NCBI GenBank assembly: GCA_949128115.1
Contig: OX421966.1
Location: 38,641,984 to 38,705,983, forward strand
From: Anaspis maculata
Lineage: Eukaryota; Arthropoda; Insecta; Coleoptera; Scraptiidae
DNA length: 64,000 bases
Direction of reading: 5' to 3'
Below the pieces are notes generated by a model. That model was not told where the DNA came from, did not search any database, and saw only the letters and a program-made list of their open reading frames with translations. Below are positions 44,120 to 56,041 of this stretch, piece by piece. Position numbers and translations under genes: made by a program. The first letter of the stretch is position 1; the number at the start of each line of letters is the position of its first letter.

Positions 44120-45410
44120 AATTATGCAACTTCAAAAAGAAGTTCCCTTCTTTGCGCCTCCAGAGACGCAACTTGAAGTTTCTGGTGGGATTTGAGGCAT
44201 TTGACGACTCGATGCTGAACGAGAGAACTTTTTTTTTCAAAGAAAGACTAAATTATTATCGGGAAAGGATTACCGCACTTCGTTAATAGTCTCAATGGGG
44301 AACTATAGGCAAGATGGCCGGAATATTGGTCAAAAAACACAGTTTTGAAAATTATTTTTCAAAAATTTAAAATTGGAGCTTGTTAAGTTGAAGACCATTC
44401 TTGTAGTTTTCAAAAAATCCGAAAGAATTTTCTTCCATAGAAGAAGGTTACTAGAACTGAAAGAAAACTGTGTTATTTGACCAATATTCCGGCCAACTTG
44501 CAGGGCAGAATAAGTCTCAACGAGTCAAGCCATTTTATGTCTCGCTACCTACCTGAAACGCGCTGGGGGAACTTCGGTCAGGCTAATTGCGCTAAGCGCT
44601 ACCATCACCTTTCATCATTTCATTATTGTGTTCAATGGCCTTTATGATCGGTATTCTTGAAATTGATCGACTCGTTGGTTATTACTATTGCAATATTGCC
44701 AAAGGTCGCATTGTGTTAGTTTAGTTGACTCAAAAACAATGAGTGACTATTTGGAAAACTTCTTGGATTTTGAACTCGCGAAGAGAAAAACCCGAGCACG
44801 TATTTTCGATGAACTAATCAGTTGTACAACGTCAGATTATAACCCTAGATCACTAATTAGACTTTCAATCTGAATTATTTTTAAAGATTGTCAGGCAGCT
44901 TTTTTAATCTTCTTGAACCAATAAGGTACCAGTGACCATCTGAAAGCTCACTCACTGATCACTTTGAAAGCTTCAGGACAATCATATTTGAATTCCTCGT
45001 CCTCAAAAACATGGGAATCGACATCTCAACAGCTATAATACGTCAATTATCATAAAACTGGTGTACAAAAATGGATCAGATATTGGTCGAAGTTGGCGTC
45101 GCCTTGGAGGGCCAAATAAGGTCTAACCGGTTGGGGTCTCTATCTAGAAATACTCTTTAGGGTACAAATAACAACTTAAAGAAATAAAATTGCTTTTAGC
45201 CCATTTTGCACAATTGTTATAGAATTCTACATTAAGCCGCCGGACTATTTGGCGCCTCCACCATATTTGCCTGCAGCAGATGTCAATATTCCACCATAAT
45301 TTTTCATGATCCTTGATCGCCCAGGAATCGATTAGGACATATCTCTATATATCTTCACGAAGTTGCACACGGCCAAGTCTTTTTTGACCCCTCGTTTGAC
45401 CCTATGCCCT

Positions 45411-46198
45411 CAGACTATACTTGTGTCATCGATGTTATTGTTATTGATGTTATTGATTGCCCCATCAGCTTATGTAGGTCCCCAGCACCGCGGGTACAGG
45501 TGGGACACCCCATAAGGTACTGTGGGATACTTCTTGAAAATTAATCGTCAAAAGCAGTAGTACCTATGACATGAAATAAAGTCAGTGATCGAAAAACTAA
45601 AATATGAAAAAAAAAATTGACACAAAATGACAAAAAGTTTCTAAAAATAATACAATTACACGAATAATCTTGAAAAAGCTTGTGTTTTCTTCAACCACCA
45701 ACCCGTGGTTTTCAAATTAGGTAGGTTTCCTACCTGTACAAACTGGGGCGAGGATGTCATCACGTTTGCCTTTTGCTGATTGCTGAAATAGTATCTGATC
45801 AGTGAATTATCAAGTTAATTTCAACCGTCCAAAAACCTCCTGGGATTCCTGGGAAATTGATGATTCGTCAGAACTTATTATTGTCTCTGGCTTTTGCGGT
45901 TCTCAATCACTGTCAAAGGGATAAGACTGAGATAATAATATGTCTTATTTTCCTCATTCGTACAATATAAAATGAACTATCTGTATCGGGTGATGGTGAA
46001 TATAGCTGAATAGTGAATAGCTTGATTTCCTAGAGACAGGTACCTAGTTTGCAGTTTTATTGTGCAGTTTTATCAAAGTGTTGGAGGTGTGTATTGTTGA
46101 TTATTTTCGTTAACCGAGTAAGATTGTCAGTTTTGTAGTAATACTTGTAGATTTTTATTGTGTAGAATGTTTAGAAATCAATTTGAAAATTTGTACTG
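45411..46198. other. Intergenic region, no gene recognised
   Basis: A/T-rich; no open frame of note and no strong repeat. Confidence 0.35.
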
Positions 46199-48297
46199 TA
46201 CAGGGTGTTCACGCGAGACGGGTACTCCCCCCCCATAAAAAACTTCCCCTTCACGATAATTGAAAAAAGAAAATACTTTCCTAGAATAATTTTTCCCGTA
46301 GTTTCTGAATATGTCAGGTATAATTTCCCATTTTGTGCCATATACAGGTATCGCAAATTTTTTTGCATTTTTTTTAAACACCCCGTATTTCATCAGCACA
46401 ATCGATCCACATTATTATCGTGATTACAAAAATGCATGACCGTTTTTAATTTTTTTCTGAAAAAAAAATAAAAAATTGACGATGGCATCTCAAAAATACT
46501 AGAAATAGTAGTTCATGTGATGAGTGCTAAAAGTGCATCTTTTCGGTATTCGCGCGATTATAGACCTCGCTTTGCTCGGTCTATACCTAGCGGTCGCGCT
46601 CATACCAAAATAGTTATTTATGTAGGTACCATGGGCATAAAGTGCCACTTTTTTTCCCCGCTGTGCGAGATTGCGACCGAGGCCGTAGGCCGAGGGAAGC
46701 AAGCACAAGGGGAAAAAACGCACTTTAGGCCCAAGGTGCATACAATGTTTTTTGCACTGGCTAGTGCAAGACTGGAAATTTCGAGTTATTCAGTCGTTGA
46801 AAAATTGTCATGGCAGCGCTGATTACTTGGTTGTACGTCGCACGATCTACCATGCGATCAACAAAATTCGGAATTGGGGTAGGCTGTGCCCCAAGAAAGC
46901 AGCTTGACATCCTGGAATTTAACCAGGTCATAGCCTACCAGATCGCATGGACGAGTGGCAGGTTATTACTTATCACCTATCTTGAACACGTAGCTGCCGG
47001 GGCCCCATCGCTTACTAGCATAAAACAGGTATTTATTGGTTTTGTTATGTAAACGTGCCAATTTTGTTGTTCTTGTAGTCTTTCGTGTTCCCTACAAATT
47101 GAAGTCCATTTTGCATCGCATCAAGTAGTTACGTCAAAATTGAAGGTGACGTCTCTTCTGACGGATCAAGAGCGCTCGTTGCCATGACGACTTTTTTGCC
47201 CAAGGGCTAAAAAGAGTCACTTTAGGCCCTGTTTTGAGGTCGTAAAATAACGCATTTAATATAGGTAGTGCAAAAAGGCACTTTTAGCACGAGATGCATA
47301 CCTACACTGCTTTATGTGCAATTGCAACTTTTCACAATAAATTTTTCACTTTAGCGTTCACGATTCGTATTTCTTGACTGCGGCCACAATAATTGACGTT
47401 GACCTGACATTTGCGTTGACATAACAGTGCCGAACAATGACTTTGAAAGCATAACAGTGCTAAAATAGTATATTATAAGTTTTATAAGACATCGTATTGT
47501 CACACGCGTTATTTTGATGCACGAGGAGCGAAGCGACGAGTGATTTAATTGACGAGTGTGACAATAGGTCTTATAAAACGTGTTATATACAATTTCTTTT
47601 ATTTTGCAACTATTCCAGGTTTTTTTAATTAAAAAAATGTAAAATATGTGCCTCTGCTAAGAAAATTCTTGGGAATTGCTCTTGATGGTGAAAGCACAGT
47701 TTATATAATAAATGAGCCGGATTTTCCTGAAATAAAGCCCTTCTGCGAAGTGATGTCATCTAAGCTGTCTCTTCTGTGAGTGAGCGCTGTCATGTCGATG
47801 AGTCGATGTCATGCCCGCTGATATTGCCAACATTTGGGATTGAAAAAATGCGCATCGAAATAGAGCCCCTTACGATATGCGAATGACGTCATTTGCGTAT
47901 TGAAATGACTTTCTTGTGAACGCAAAAAAGAAAAAGTAACATAAGAGTGCCAAAATGTGACAAGAGAGATGCGAACTATGTCGAAATACTGAAAAATGCC
48001 ACTTTCAAAACTGTCTTTTTTTAATGATAAAGTAAGCATTAAGGGACGATTGCACATAATTTTTTTTTTCAGAATGAACGATTCATTTTTGGAATCAATG
48101 AATATGTCCCGAATATTTCAGGCATTTTATGTCATTCCATGTCATTTGTAAGTGAAACAAAATATCCTGGACATATTATATGAAATGAGTCCATCATTCT
48201 AAAAAAATCGACTTTTTTGGAGATGACACTGTAGAACTTTTTTTTAAAAAAGGAAGTTTTTTATGGGGAGGTATCCATCTCGCGTGAGCACCCTGTA
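46199..48297. mobile_element. TA-CAGGGTG transposon immediately upstream of the NACHT-ankyrin gene (2.1 kb)
   Basis: TACAGGGTGTTCACGCGAGA at 46199 is inverse to TCTCGCGTGAGCACCCTGTA ending at 48297; both ends carry TA. Arms extend about 100 bp (GGGGAGGTATCCAT on the right, ATGGGGG-rich on the left). Inside are an inverted pair around TTATAAGACATCGTATTGTC (47478) and its inverse (47562-47580), and a hairpin (46851-46951) related to one at 61434-61500. No transposase. It ends about 140 bp upstream of the NACHT-ankyrin ATG. Confidence 0.8.
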
Positions 48298-48439
48298 CTC
48301 TTATGATATCAGTATTTACGTTTTGTAAATGAAACTGTCCTTTTTACAGCAGATTTTGTGGAACCTTACCAAAAATACTACCGCATACCTAACTTAACAT
48401 ATTGGTCTTCATTATCCCAGATTGGAAGATCTTCCTGAA

Positions 48440-51400
48440 ATGGCGCAGCAGCCAGGTATTCCTATCACGAATAAACATGCTTCTTGCAATTTGATGTTTT
48501 GACTGCTTGTTTTATTTCAGGGCCCTCAAAAAGACTGCGTCTTCAAAGTGCAACCACCGCTCAATATCCCAGTTCAGGGCTGAAGCGCTCTTTCCACGGC
48601 GTGGTCTATCAGTTCAAGCTTCTCATGCTTTTTCTGCACAGAGCAATGAAAAACGGTTACAAGTTCAATTTGGCCACTGAGATGGATGCTGCAGACAAAT
48701 TCGACGATGTCGTTTTGGCGTACGAAGAGAACAAACACAACATCTATCGATTCTTGCAAGCAAAGCACAAGCAGGAGGAATGCAAACTGGAAACAAAAAC
48801 AGTCAACAATAAGAAAACAAAAATTGAAACTCCTGTCAAAATCACTACCAAAGATCTGCTGGAGGGTCCGCTCGATGGCGAGTTTTACTTGCCAAAGTAT
48901 TTTATTTCGTACCGGAAAATAATGAAAAGCAAAGACTTCAACTCCGTTGAAAATAAGGTTCTCGACTTGATCCTCTGCACAAACATCGACTTGAATTGCG
49001 AAGAGTTGAAAGACAGAGGAATAGAAACTGAAGAAATCACTCGAGCTGATCCAATTATGGATGTTTCGAAAAGAAATAAGCAGCCAAAACGTTACAAGTT
49101 GTCTGCTTTAGATAAAAGCAATGATCTTTATGAGAAGCTGAGGCAAACTTCAGATTTGCACAGGTTAGCCAATGAATTAATCGCCTATCTGGAGAACAAT
49201 AAAATTGCCACGTTAGCTAACAAGCTTTTCGAGCAGTACCACGTGGCTTTGATGAAGAAAGTTCTGGAGCCATCCGGGGCGAAAGCTTGTTGCAAATTTC
49301 GCAACAGTTTCTTTGCTAAAAAAATTAAAGATCAAGATCAGTTAAAATTTCGCGAAGCAATGAAAACTTGCTTGGGAATAACTGGCGATGCCGAATTCAA
49401 AAAGCAATTGGAGAAGAAACGTCTACAAGTTTCTTCAGCTTTTGCTAAAATTGACAATAGCGACACGCAACTGGGAGATGATCACGTTGACGATAAAGAA
49501 ATAGACGATTTTTTTGACAAATTGGTCTTGGCTGTGGATCAACCCAACGAAAGCGAACTTGGTCAAATCATAAACGAAGAAATTGGCTCAGAGTTTAATC
49601 TGATACAAGCTGATTTTGTAACTGACAATTTCCAAGCGGAAGTTCTGGATTGGTTGAAAACCAAAGATGGAATTTACCTGTCGAATGATGATGCCGAAAA
49701 GTTTTTTGAAGGCCTCCGAGCGAAATTGTTTGAATTGGTTTTAATTGGGCCTAGTGCTATATTTTCATCTAAGCTCAGCTCATATGACGTGTCCTACGGA
49801 AATGAAGATGCAACGTTGAAAAAAATTGAACATTTTTTAAAGTCCAACATTCAGGTGTTGAATATAAAAACGAAACAGCCAAGGCTTGGGTCCTTAAAAG
49901 TCAATGAAAAATTAACGCAAATTGCTGATTTCAAGAAAGATGACGCTTTTGTTTTTATATCTTCGAAGTTCTTGTTGAGCATGAGAAAACAGTTATCAAC
50001 GGCGTTCAAAGCGAACAGCAAATCTTTACTTGTTATTGAATGTAGCGAGTCACTGAGAGCGGAACACTTTCAACTTTTGAATGAAATTTTGTCGAATCCG
50101 TTAAAGAAACTGATAATGGTCGCTCGCGAGTCAGTGAAAACGAAGTTCAAACAGTCCTTTGATGAAGTAATAGACGAATGGAGCAGTTTTCAGTTCTTAA
50201 CTTTGGAGTCGCAAAATAAAATCTTGAGAAGCAAAGTGATTTTTCAGGGTGTTGAGCTGAAACTTGATGGCATTGTAGGCGCAACACCTGAAATTGACGC
50301 AGACACTTTGCTTCAGTTACTCAACGGCGTGACTATGACCATTGGGAGAGACGTGAAACATCACGATTTCGATCCAGATTACTACATTCCGCGGTTCTAC
50401 TTTCGACACGTTGAAATCCAAGCTAAGATTGAAGAGGAGTTCATTCGGAGGGGGTTTCTAGATGCCATATGCTTTAATGAGGAGACTTTCGAGAACTTGC
50501 ACGGAAATGCCCACTTCCTACTGAAAAAATATGGAACGTTAGTTTGGAAGAAGTCGAAAGGGAAGGTGACGCGATTAGTGCCGTACCAAAAAAAGGATAA
50601 GAATATCAACAAATATTCGAGTTTGTTTCGAAACGAAGGTTGTTACGAGATGGATCTCATTAAAGAAAAAGTGGTAGTCATTGCCGACTCGGCTGGTATG
50701 GGAAAGTCAAGTTCGTTATCCAGCCTGGAGTTGCAATTGAAGAAACACGATCCGAGTTTTTGGGTTTTAAGAATCGATTTGAATGATTACACAACAGTTT
50801 TTCAAAATCGTCTTGAAGGTTTCCAAGAAATTGCAAGTTTTTTATCGGATGACGTACTAAATTTGCGTGGTTTCGAGGCAGAACTGTTCAAGGCCAGACT
50901 TGTTGAGAAGGATAGAATGGTGTTCTTGTTGGATGGTTTTGATGAAATCAGCCCCGATTACAAAAAACCTGTGCTGCAAATGATAACAACTCTTCTGGAA
51001 TACTCGACGCAAATTTTCGTTACCAGTCGATTGAATACGAGTGATGCCGTCGAGGAAACGCTGGGAGTATTTTCTCATAGGATACGTCCCTTTACCAAAG
51101 ATGAACAGCATAAATATTTGTGCAAGCACTGGAACGGAAACGCTGGCGCCCCAAGTGAACGTTGCGTTATTTACGTCGATGCGATCATCGAAAAGCTAGC
51201 AGATTCAATCAGCGATCGAGAACGCGAATTTACAGGCGTACCGCTACAGATGCGAATGGTAAGGGACATTTTTCACCGCTCCGAACTAGGTAAATGGCAA
51301 GGCTACACCGATTTTGTAGCGGCAAATGAAGAGGCACCTCAACTTCCAGCTAAACTCGATGTCATGTTTTTGTACGAGAAGTTTTTCTGGGAAAAGTTCA

Positions 51401-53598
51401 GTGTTATTTCGATAGAGAAAAAACGAGACGACTCGAGCAAAGTCGGTGTACGTGAAGACAACGAAACGTTGTTTAGAAACTTAGTTTTGGAACATCAAAG
51501 TGCAGCGTTGTACTCCCTGTTAAATGAACAGGCCGTAACAGAGCTTTTGTCGCGTAAAGAAATATCCAAGATGAAGAAGTTTTTGAAAGAAATCGAGGAA
51601 GAGAAGAAAAACCGAGGGATCATCGACTTGATCATTGATAACAAGCCCAGATTTGTACACAGAACCTTCATGGAATACCTCATCGCCGACTTTTTCTTCA
51701 CAGCCCTAATGTTCGATTGTTCTGATGAAGTGCTTCATCAATTTGTATTTTGTCGTATTCTGTTACAAAGGGAATATGGAGTCATCCGAAGGTTTATGGA
51801 TAATATGTTTTTAAAATTGCTCAACAATTTGGATGCAGACTTCCCAAATGTGTTTACATTAAAAAGTGATTATGACGGTAAAGTTGGTGACATTTTTGAA
51901 GAAGCTCGGACAGAGTTGAGTCCAAAGATCGCTAAAATGTGGGAAAATCAACGCGAATCGTGTATTGGTGATAGGAACACTACTGTATTCCACGTGATGG
52001 TTGAAGAAGAAAACTTCAATTTGCTCAGATTTTTCGTTGAATGCATGGATGATGAAACCATCAAGACCATGGCCGATGTTAGACGTGATTATGATGACGG
52101 CAGTCTGCTTTACATGCTTGCGAATAAGCAAAACGTTGAATTGATCGAATACATCCTGAGCAAGCATGTCGATGTTGATTCCATTGACAAAACTGGTAAA
52201 ACAGTGTTAACTCTAGCTATTCGCGAATGTTTCCAGCCTGCAGTTATAGAAACATTGATCAAGTTTGGTGCGAAAGTCAATAACGTAGGTGACGACGGCC
52301 GATGTGATATCCATAATGCAGCAGAAAAAGGCAATCTTGATGTAGTAAAGGCTCTGCTGGACGCGAATTGTGTTATTAACGTTACTGACGATTACCAAAT
52401 AACAGTTCTGCACTACGCGGTGTATTCAGGCAACGTGGCCCTAGTCAAACTGATAGGTTCAAAAGTTGATCAAGTAGATGCGAGAGACGAAAATGGCTAT
52501 TCGGCATTGCATTACGCAGCTTACGCTGGAAACCTGGGAATGTGCCAGTGGTTAGCAGAACGAATAGACGTCGAAGTGCGGGCTAACGATGGGAGTTGTA
52601 TTTTACACGAAGCTGCAATCTCTGGCAATCTGGATTTGTTCCGATTTCTAGTTGAGGAAAAAGGACTCGCCGTAGGAGTTACAGATCAAGCCAATAGAAC
52701 ACCGCTTCATGAAGCAGCCAAATATGACAACATCAACATCGTCAAGTACATAATCGAAGAAAAATCTTTCAACTGCCTCGAAATCACCGATGCGGACGGC
52801 CAGACGCTCTTCCATGAAGGAGCGAAATACGGCAGTGAAGAGCTTTTGAACTACCTTTTCGACAAAGGCTTGAAGATCGACGACACGGACAACGCCGGTA
52901 AAACATTGCTTCACATCGCTGCCCTTTACGGTAACTTGGAAGCTGTAAAATGGCTCTCAACACAAAACGGTATTGATGCCAAATCCAAAGATAATAATGG
53001 TTGTACAGTCATACAAAGTGTTTGTGAAAAGGGAGACGAAGACAAGAAATGGGCTATTCAACGGAATTCCAGGGTTAGTCGCAAAGTGTACCCGGATGGG
53101 ATTGAACGAACGGATGGCTGGAGCTCCGTTCCAGATGACTCGGCAAAGATCATCGGTCTTTTGGTAAATCAATATGGGGTAGATGTTAACGAAGAAACTA
53201 CAGATGGTGGTACGGCATTGCACTGGGCGGTAGCCAACGGCGATGCATATATTGTGGAAGCTTTAATTAAAAACGGTGCAAATTCAAGTGTTGTAGATGG
53301 AAGCGGTACAAGTGCCTTCGAGTTAGCTTGGGAAAATGCGTTTGTAGAAAAACTGCAAGTGATGATAAACAGTGACAACATTACCAGTAAGAATCAGGAT
53401 GGCCAAGGGCTTTTACACTGGGCCGTTGAAAAAGACGACGTTGATTTTTTACGCAAACTGGTTTTGGTTGCTGACGTTGATTTCTCTCTTTTAGATCGAA
53501 ATGGAAAAACAGCTCTAGATTTAGCTGATGACTTGGAACATTTTGAATGTCAAGTAATTTTACGGATTTATCACGAGTCCGAAAATGAAAATACTTAA
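48440..53598 (+). CDS. NACHT-ankyrin STAND protein with N-terminal PD-(D/E)xK (DUF4297/Cap4-like) nuclease domain, 1697 aa
   Basis: Exon 1 is 48440-48455 (ATG GCG CAG CAG CCA G), then a 65-nt intron ending TTTATTTCAG, then one 5.08-kb exon 48521-53598; phases match. Residues ~28-170 resemble DUF4297-type nucleases: GVVYQFKLLMLF, E59 in LATEMD, D67-D68 in KFDDVV, and Q85-x-K87 in FLQAKHKQ, followed by a LCTNIDL segment. Residues ~170-700 are helical and unassigned. NACHT ATPase: Walker A IADSAGMGKSS (~727-736), Walker B MVFLLDGFDEI (~805-815), FVTSR (~839-843), and the helical end RFVHRTFMEYLIADFF (~1050). Residues ~1158-1690 are about a dozen ankyrin repeats (for example GYSALHYAAYAGNLGMCQWL). 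STAND proteins oligomerise on ligand sensing and activate the N-terminal effector, here plausibly DNA cleavage. Likely cytosolic. All key residues are intact. Function as an immune sensor is inferred. Confidence 0.88.
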
Positions 53599-53753
53599 TG
53601 TAATGTTTTGTTTGGGAGATAGGTAGGTACTCACCTAGAGTGTTCTATGTAAAGTCATATTTTGGATCACATCTCTTTTTATTAGGTGGTGTGCCAATAA
53701 TAAGTGTTTTTGACATTTTCTAAAGAATAACAGTTTTCAAGTAATTATTCATA

Positions 53754-53957
53754 CAGGTGACCTCAAACCTCTGTCATTAAATTTGAGAAATGATTCCTTG
53801 GCCGTTTAGAAAGTGGTCCTCTCCTTTTATGATTGCTGTAAAAAAGCATGACTTTGTGAAAAATTTTGGCAAAAATTTAAAATTATTGTTTTCAATGTTT
53901 TTGGAATGAATCAAGGAACTACCCCTTAAAATTGATGACAGAGGTTTGAGGTCACCT
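53754..53957. repeat. Foldback MITE in the NACHT-ankyrin 3' region
   Basis: CAGGTGACCTCAAACCTCTG at 53754 is inverse to CAGAGGTTTGAGGTCACCT ending at about 53957. TA precedes the left end. AATAAA at 53996-54001 could be a polyA signal for the plus-strand gene. If so, the element would lie in its 3' UTR. Confidence 0.6.
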
Positions 53958-54264
53958 TTTATAATTTAGACATCTCATGCCTTATCCAATTTTACAATAA
54001 ACTAGAAGATAGTTTTAATAATCATAAATCTCAGGAAGTTGTTGCAAAGTGGTGGATCCACTAGTCAGCACTCATAAAAATTGTTGAAAAATAAAAATGT
54101 ATCATGGTCCATCGACTTATCGACTCTCATAAAAATCGTTGAAAAATAAAAATGTTTCAAAGTAGCAATTCCTGGCTTTGATCCAGAAACACACATAGAA
54201 ATATACTTTGTTAAATTGAACTTCAACAAATGAAGATTTTCCTAGATGAACTGAAGAACACTGT

Positions 54265-56041
54265 TCAGTGATTGGCCACGGATATCGTACATTCCCCGAT
54301 TTCCGCGATCATATTTTCTAATACTTTCAGATTAGAAGTAAGTTCATCTTCTTTTCGCTGTGCTTCCTTCTTTTGTGATTCTTCCGTCTCTCCTTCTACT
54401 ACTACCACTTCTTCATCTTGTTCTTGTTCTTCTGGTTCTTGTCGTTCTTGTCCTTCTTGTTCTTGTCGTTCTTGTCCTTTATCTTGTCCTTTATCTTGTT
54501 CTTGTTGTTCTTCTTCTTCTTCTTCTTCTTCCTCTGGTTCGCCGTCTCGTTCACCTTGCTCATCTTTATCATCACAAACGACCGGTTCATTCGTGCTATC
54601 TTCACTTACAACCACCGTCTCGTCATCCTTCTCGGTAATTTCTTCTTGTTCTTCTTTTTTGCTGTGTTCCGATTTCTCCGCAGCGTCCGTTTTAATTTCA
54701 ACCAGAGGCTCCATTATTCCCGAATCCACGCAAGAGTTCGTGAGGTATTCCAAATCGCCAAAAGGCAGATTCGTGATGTCGTAGTTCTGGCGTTGCTGGG
54801 GGCTCTCAGCGTCTGGACGAATGGGGTTCACGCGGGGCCTGCCCCGCCCGCGTTTAACCAACGCTGGCGGTTTTAATTCAACTGTGGAGGAAATCATATT
54901 TATTGACTTGATAACTGCTGACTGAAATTGAAAAAAGACTTACGCGGACTTTGACCGGGCGGATATTTCCTTGGTCTACCGCGCGGTCGCTTGGCCGGCG
55001 TGGGTTGAGGACTTGGCGATGCTGGTTCGACCGGCTCCACATGGGAGATAATGAACGGCAAAGGTGAGGAACTTCGGGATTGGGATGAAGTCATCATTTC
55101 CATTTGGTAATCCACGTAACCGACATCGTGAGTTTTTCTGATGTGGTGCTTGAGTTTGTCGTGTCTGGAAAAAGCTTTGTCGCACTGGTCGCAAGCGTAC
55201 GGACGTTCCCCAGTGTGGACCAGCTGGTGTCTGAGCAGATGGGATGACCGCTTGAAAGTGCTCGGGCACAAATCGCACTGGAATTTTCTCTGCTTTTTGG
55301 CCCAAGCGCTCAATTTTGGTTCATCATCACCCCGTTCATCACTGAAATGTTTCTTCACTTTCGGCATTATTTCCGACATCGTGCTTTCCTCATCTTTTGG
55401 CGTACTACTGTATTTCTTCTCTGTAAATTATTTATGAAGCACTGCCATAGCTTAAAGTTTTTCCTCTTACCAAACACACTTCTAAATTTGGTGTACTCTT
55501 GCGGCAAAGCTGTCTTTTTAGAACTCTTTTCTAATCCTAAATAGTCCATTGCTGCTCTCTTCACACCCCGCTGACTATCGCTGTCGTTCAAGCTATCGTC
55601 ATCCTCCTCCCGTCCATTCTGTAAAAACAATCAATAAAAACATCTACCAACCGTGGATGAAAGTTGACAAACCCCAATGTCGTCTCCGCGGAGAATTCCC
55701 GAAAGACCTGCCAGCTGAAATTCACTGGCGAGCTCGTACAATGCATTGAGTGATTCTGGGAAGACCTCCACGTTGCCCTTGTAGATGAGCTCGATCAAGT
55801 AATGCAACGTGCGGTACGAAACGCCGTACATGATGAGGATGGGATGGTCGCGAGGGTTTTCTGTGAACAGCTTGTGGAAGTACGGACTGGAAGTTGCCAG
55901 AACGATTTTGTGCGCTTTGATGGTGCCATCTTTGCATATTAGAGTGACATCGGCCATTTGCTCGTCGGTGTAAAGTTTCCTGAACATCGAGCTGATGTTG
56001 TCCAGGTACTTATTGGGGGCTATGTGAATGCTCGACTTCAT
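54265..56041 (-). CDS. BTB/POZ, C2H2 zinc finger and AT-hook transcription factor (536 aa, four coding exons)
   Basis: Exons on minus are 56041-55673, 55618-55471, 55420-54944 and 54881-54265. Phases all agree, giving 536 residues. Residues ~15-120 are a BTB domain (MADVTLICKDGTIKAHKIVL through YELASEFQLAGLSG). Residues ~219-271 hold two C2H2 fingers (FQCDLCPSTFKRSSHLLRHQ, YACDQCDKAFSRHDKLKHHI). Two AT-hooks follow (KRPRGRPRKYP and VKRGRGRPRVNP), then a very acidic, Gln-rich tail. BTB domains dimerise; fingers and AT-hooks bind DNA, so a nuclear sequence-specific regulator is expected; targets unknown. The first donor (GGG|GTTTGT) is weak, but it is the only in-phase choice. The acceptor TTTCTAG abuts the ATG, implying an upstream leader exon. 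The gene converges on the NACHT-ankyrin gene. Confidence 0.88.
54420..54545 (-). repeat. Trinucleotide-type low-complexity tract encoding Glu/Gln/Asp runs
   Basis: Within the last exon of the BTB gene, (TTC)n and TTG/TCC/ATC codon-sized repeats encode nine successive Glu plus Gln/Asp/Lys/Gly repeats. The long plus-strand frames here are mirror artefacts. Confidence 0.8.

Larger units (their letters stand above)
39080..45410. mobile_element. Outermost long-inverted-repeat transposon of a three-layer nest
   Basis: The left arm (39080-39224, resuming at 41825-42105) is the inverse of the right arm (about 44955-45410). Shared words include CCGTGTGCAGCTTCGTGAAG, GGTGGAGGCGCCAAA, AGTCCGGCGGC, ACAATTGTGCACAATGGGCT and CAATTATCATAAAA in inverse order. 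The left arm is split by a second foldback (39217-41824), itself containing a third (39881-40920). Between the outer arms lies a decayed mobile-element ORF on minus. Confidence 0.8.

Noticed and set aside
48484..48520. Start of the NACHT-ankyrin protein at a codon within this stretch
   Set aside because: This stretch is the end of an intron (TTTATTTCAG). A perfect in-phase ATG exon with donor CAG|GTATTC lies at 48440-48455.
54272..54876. Ser/Cys-rich and Leu/Phe-rich open frames on plus, 92-170 codons
   Set aside because: Mirror frames of the acidic Glu/Gln-rich tail of the BTB zinc-finger gene.
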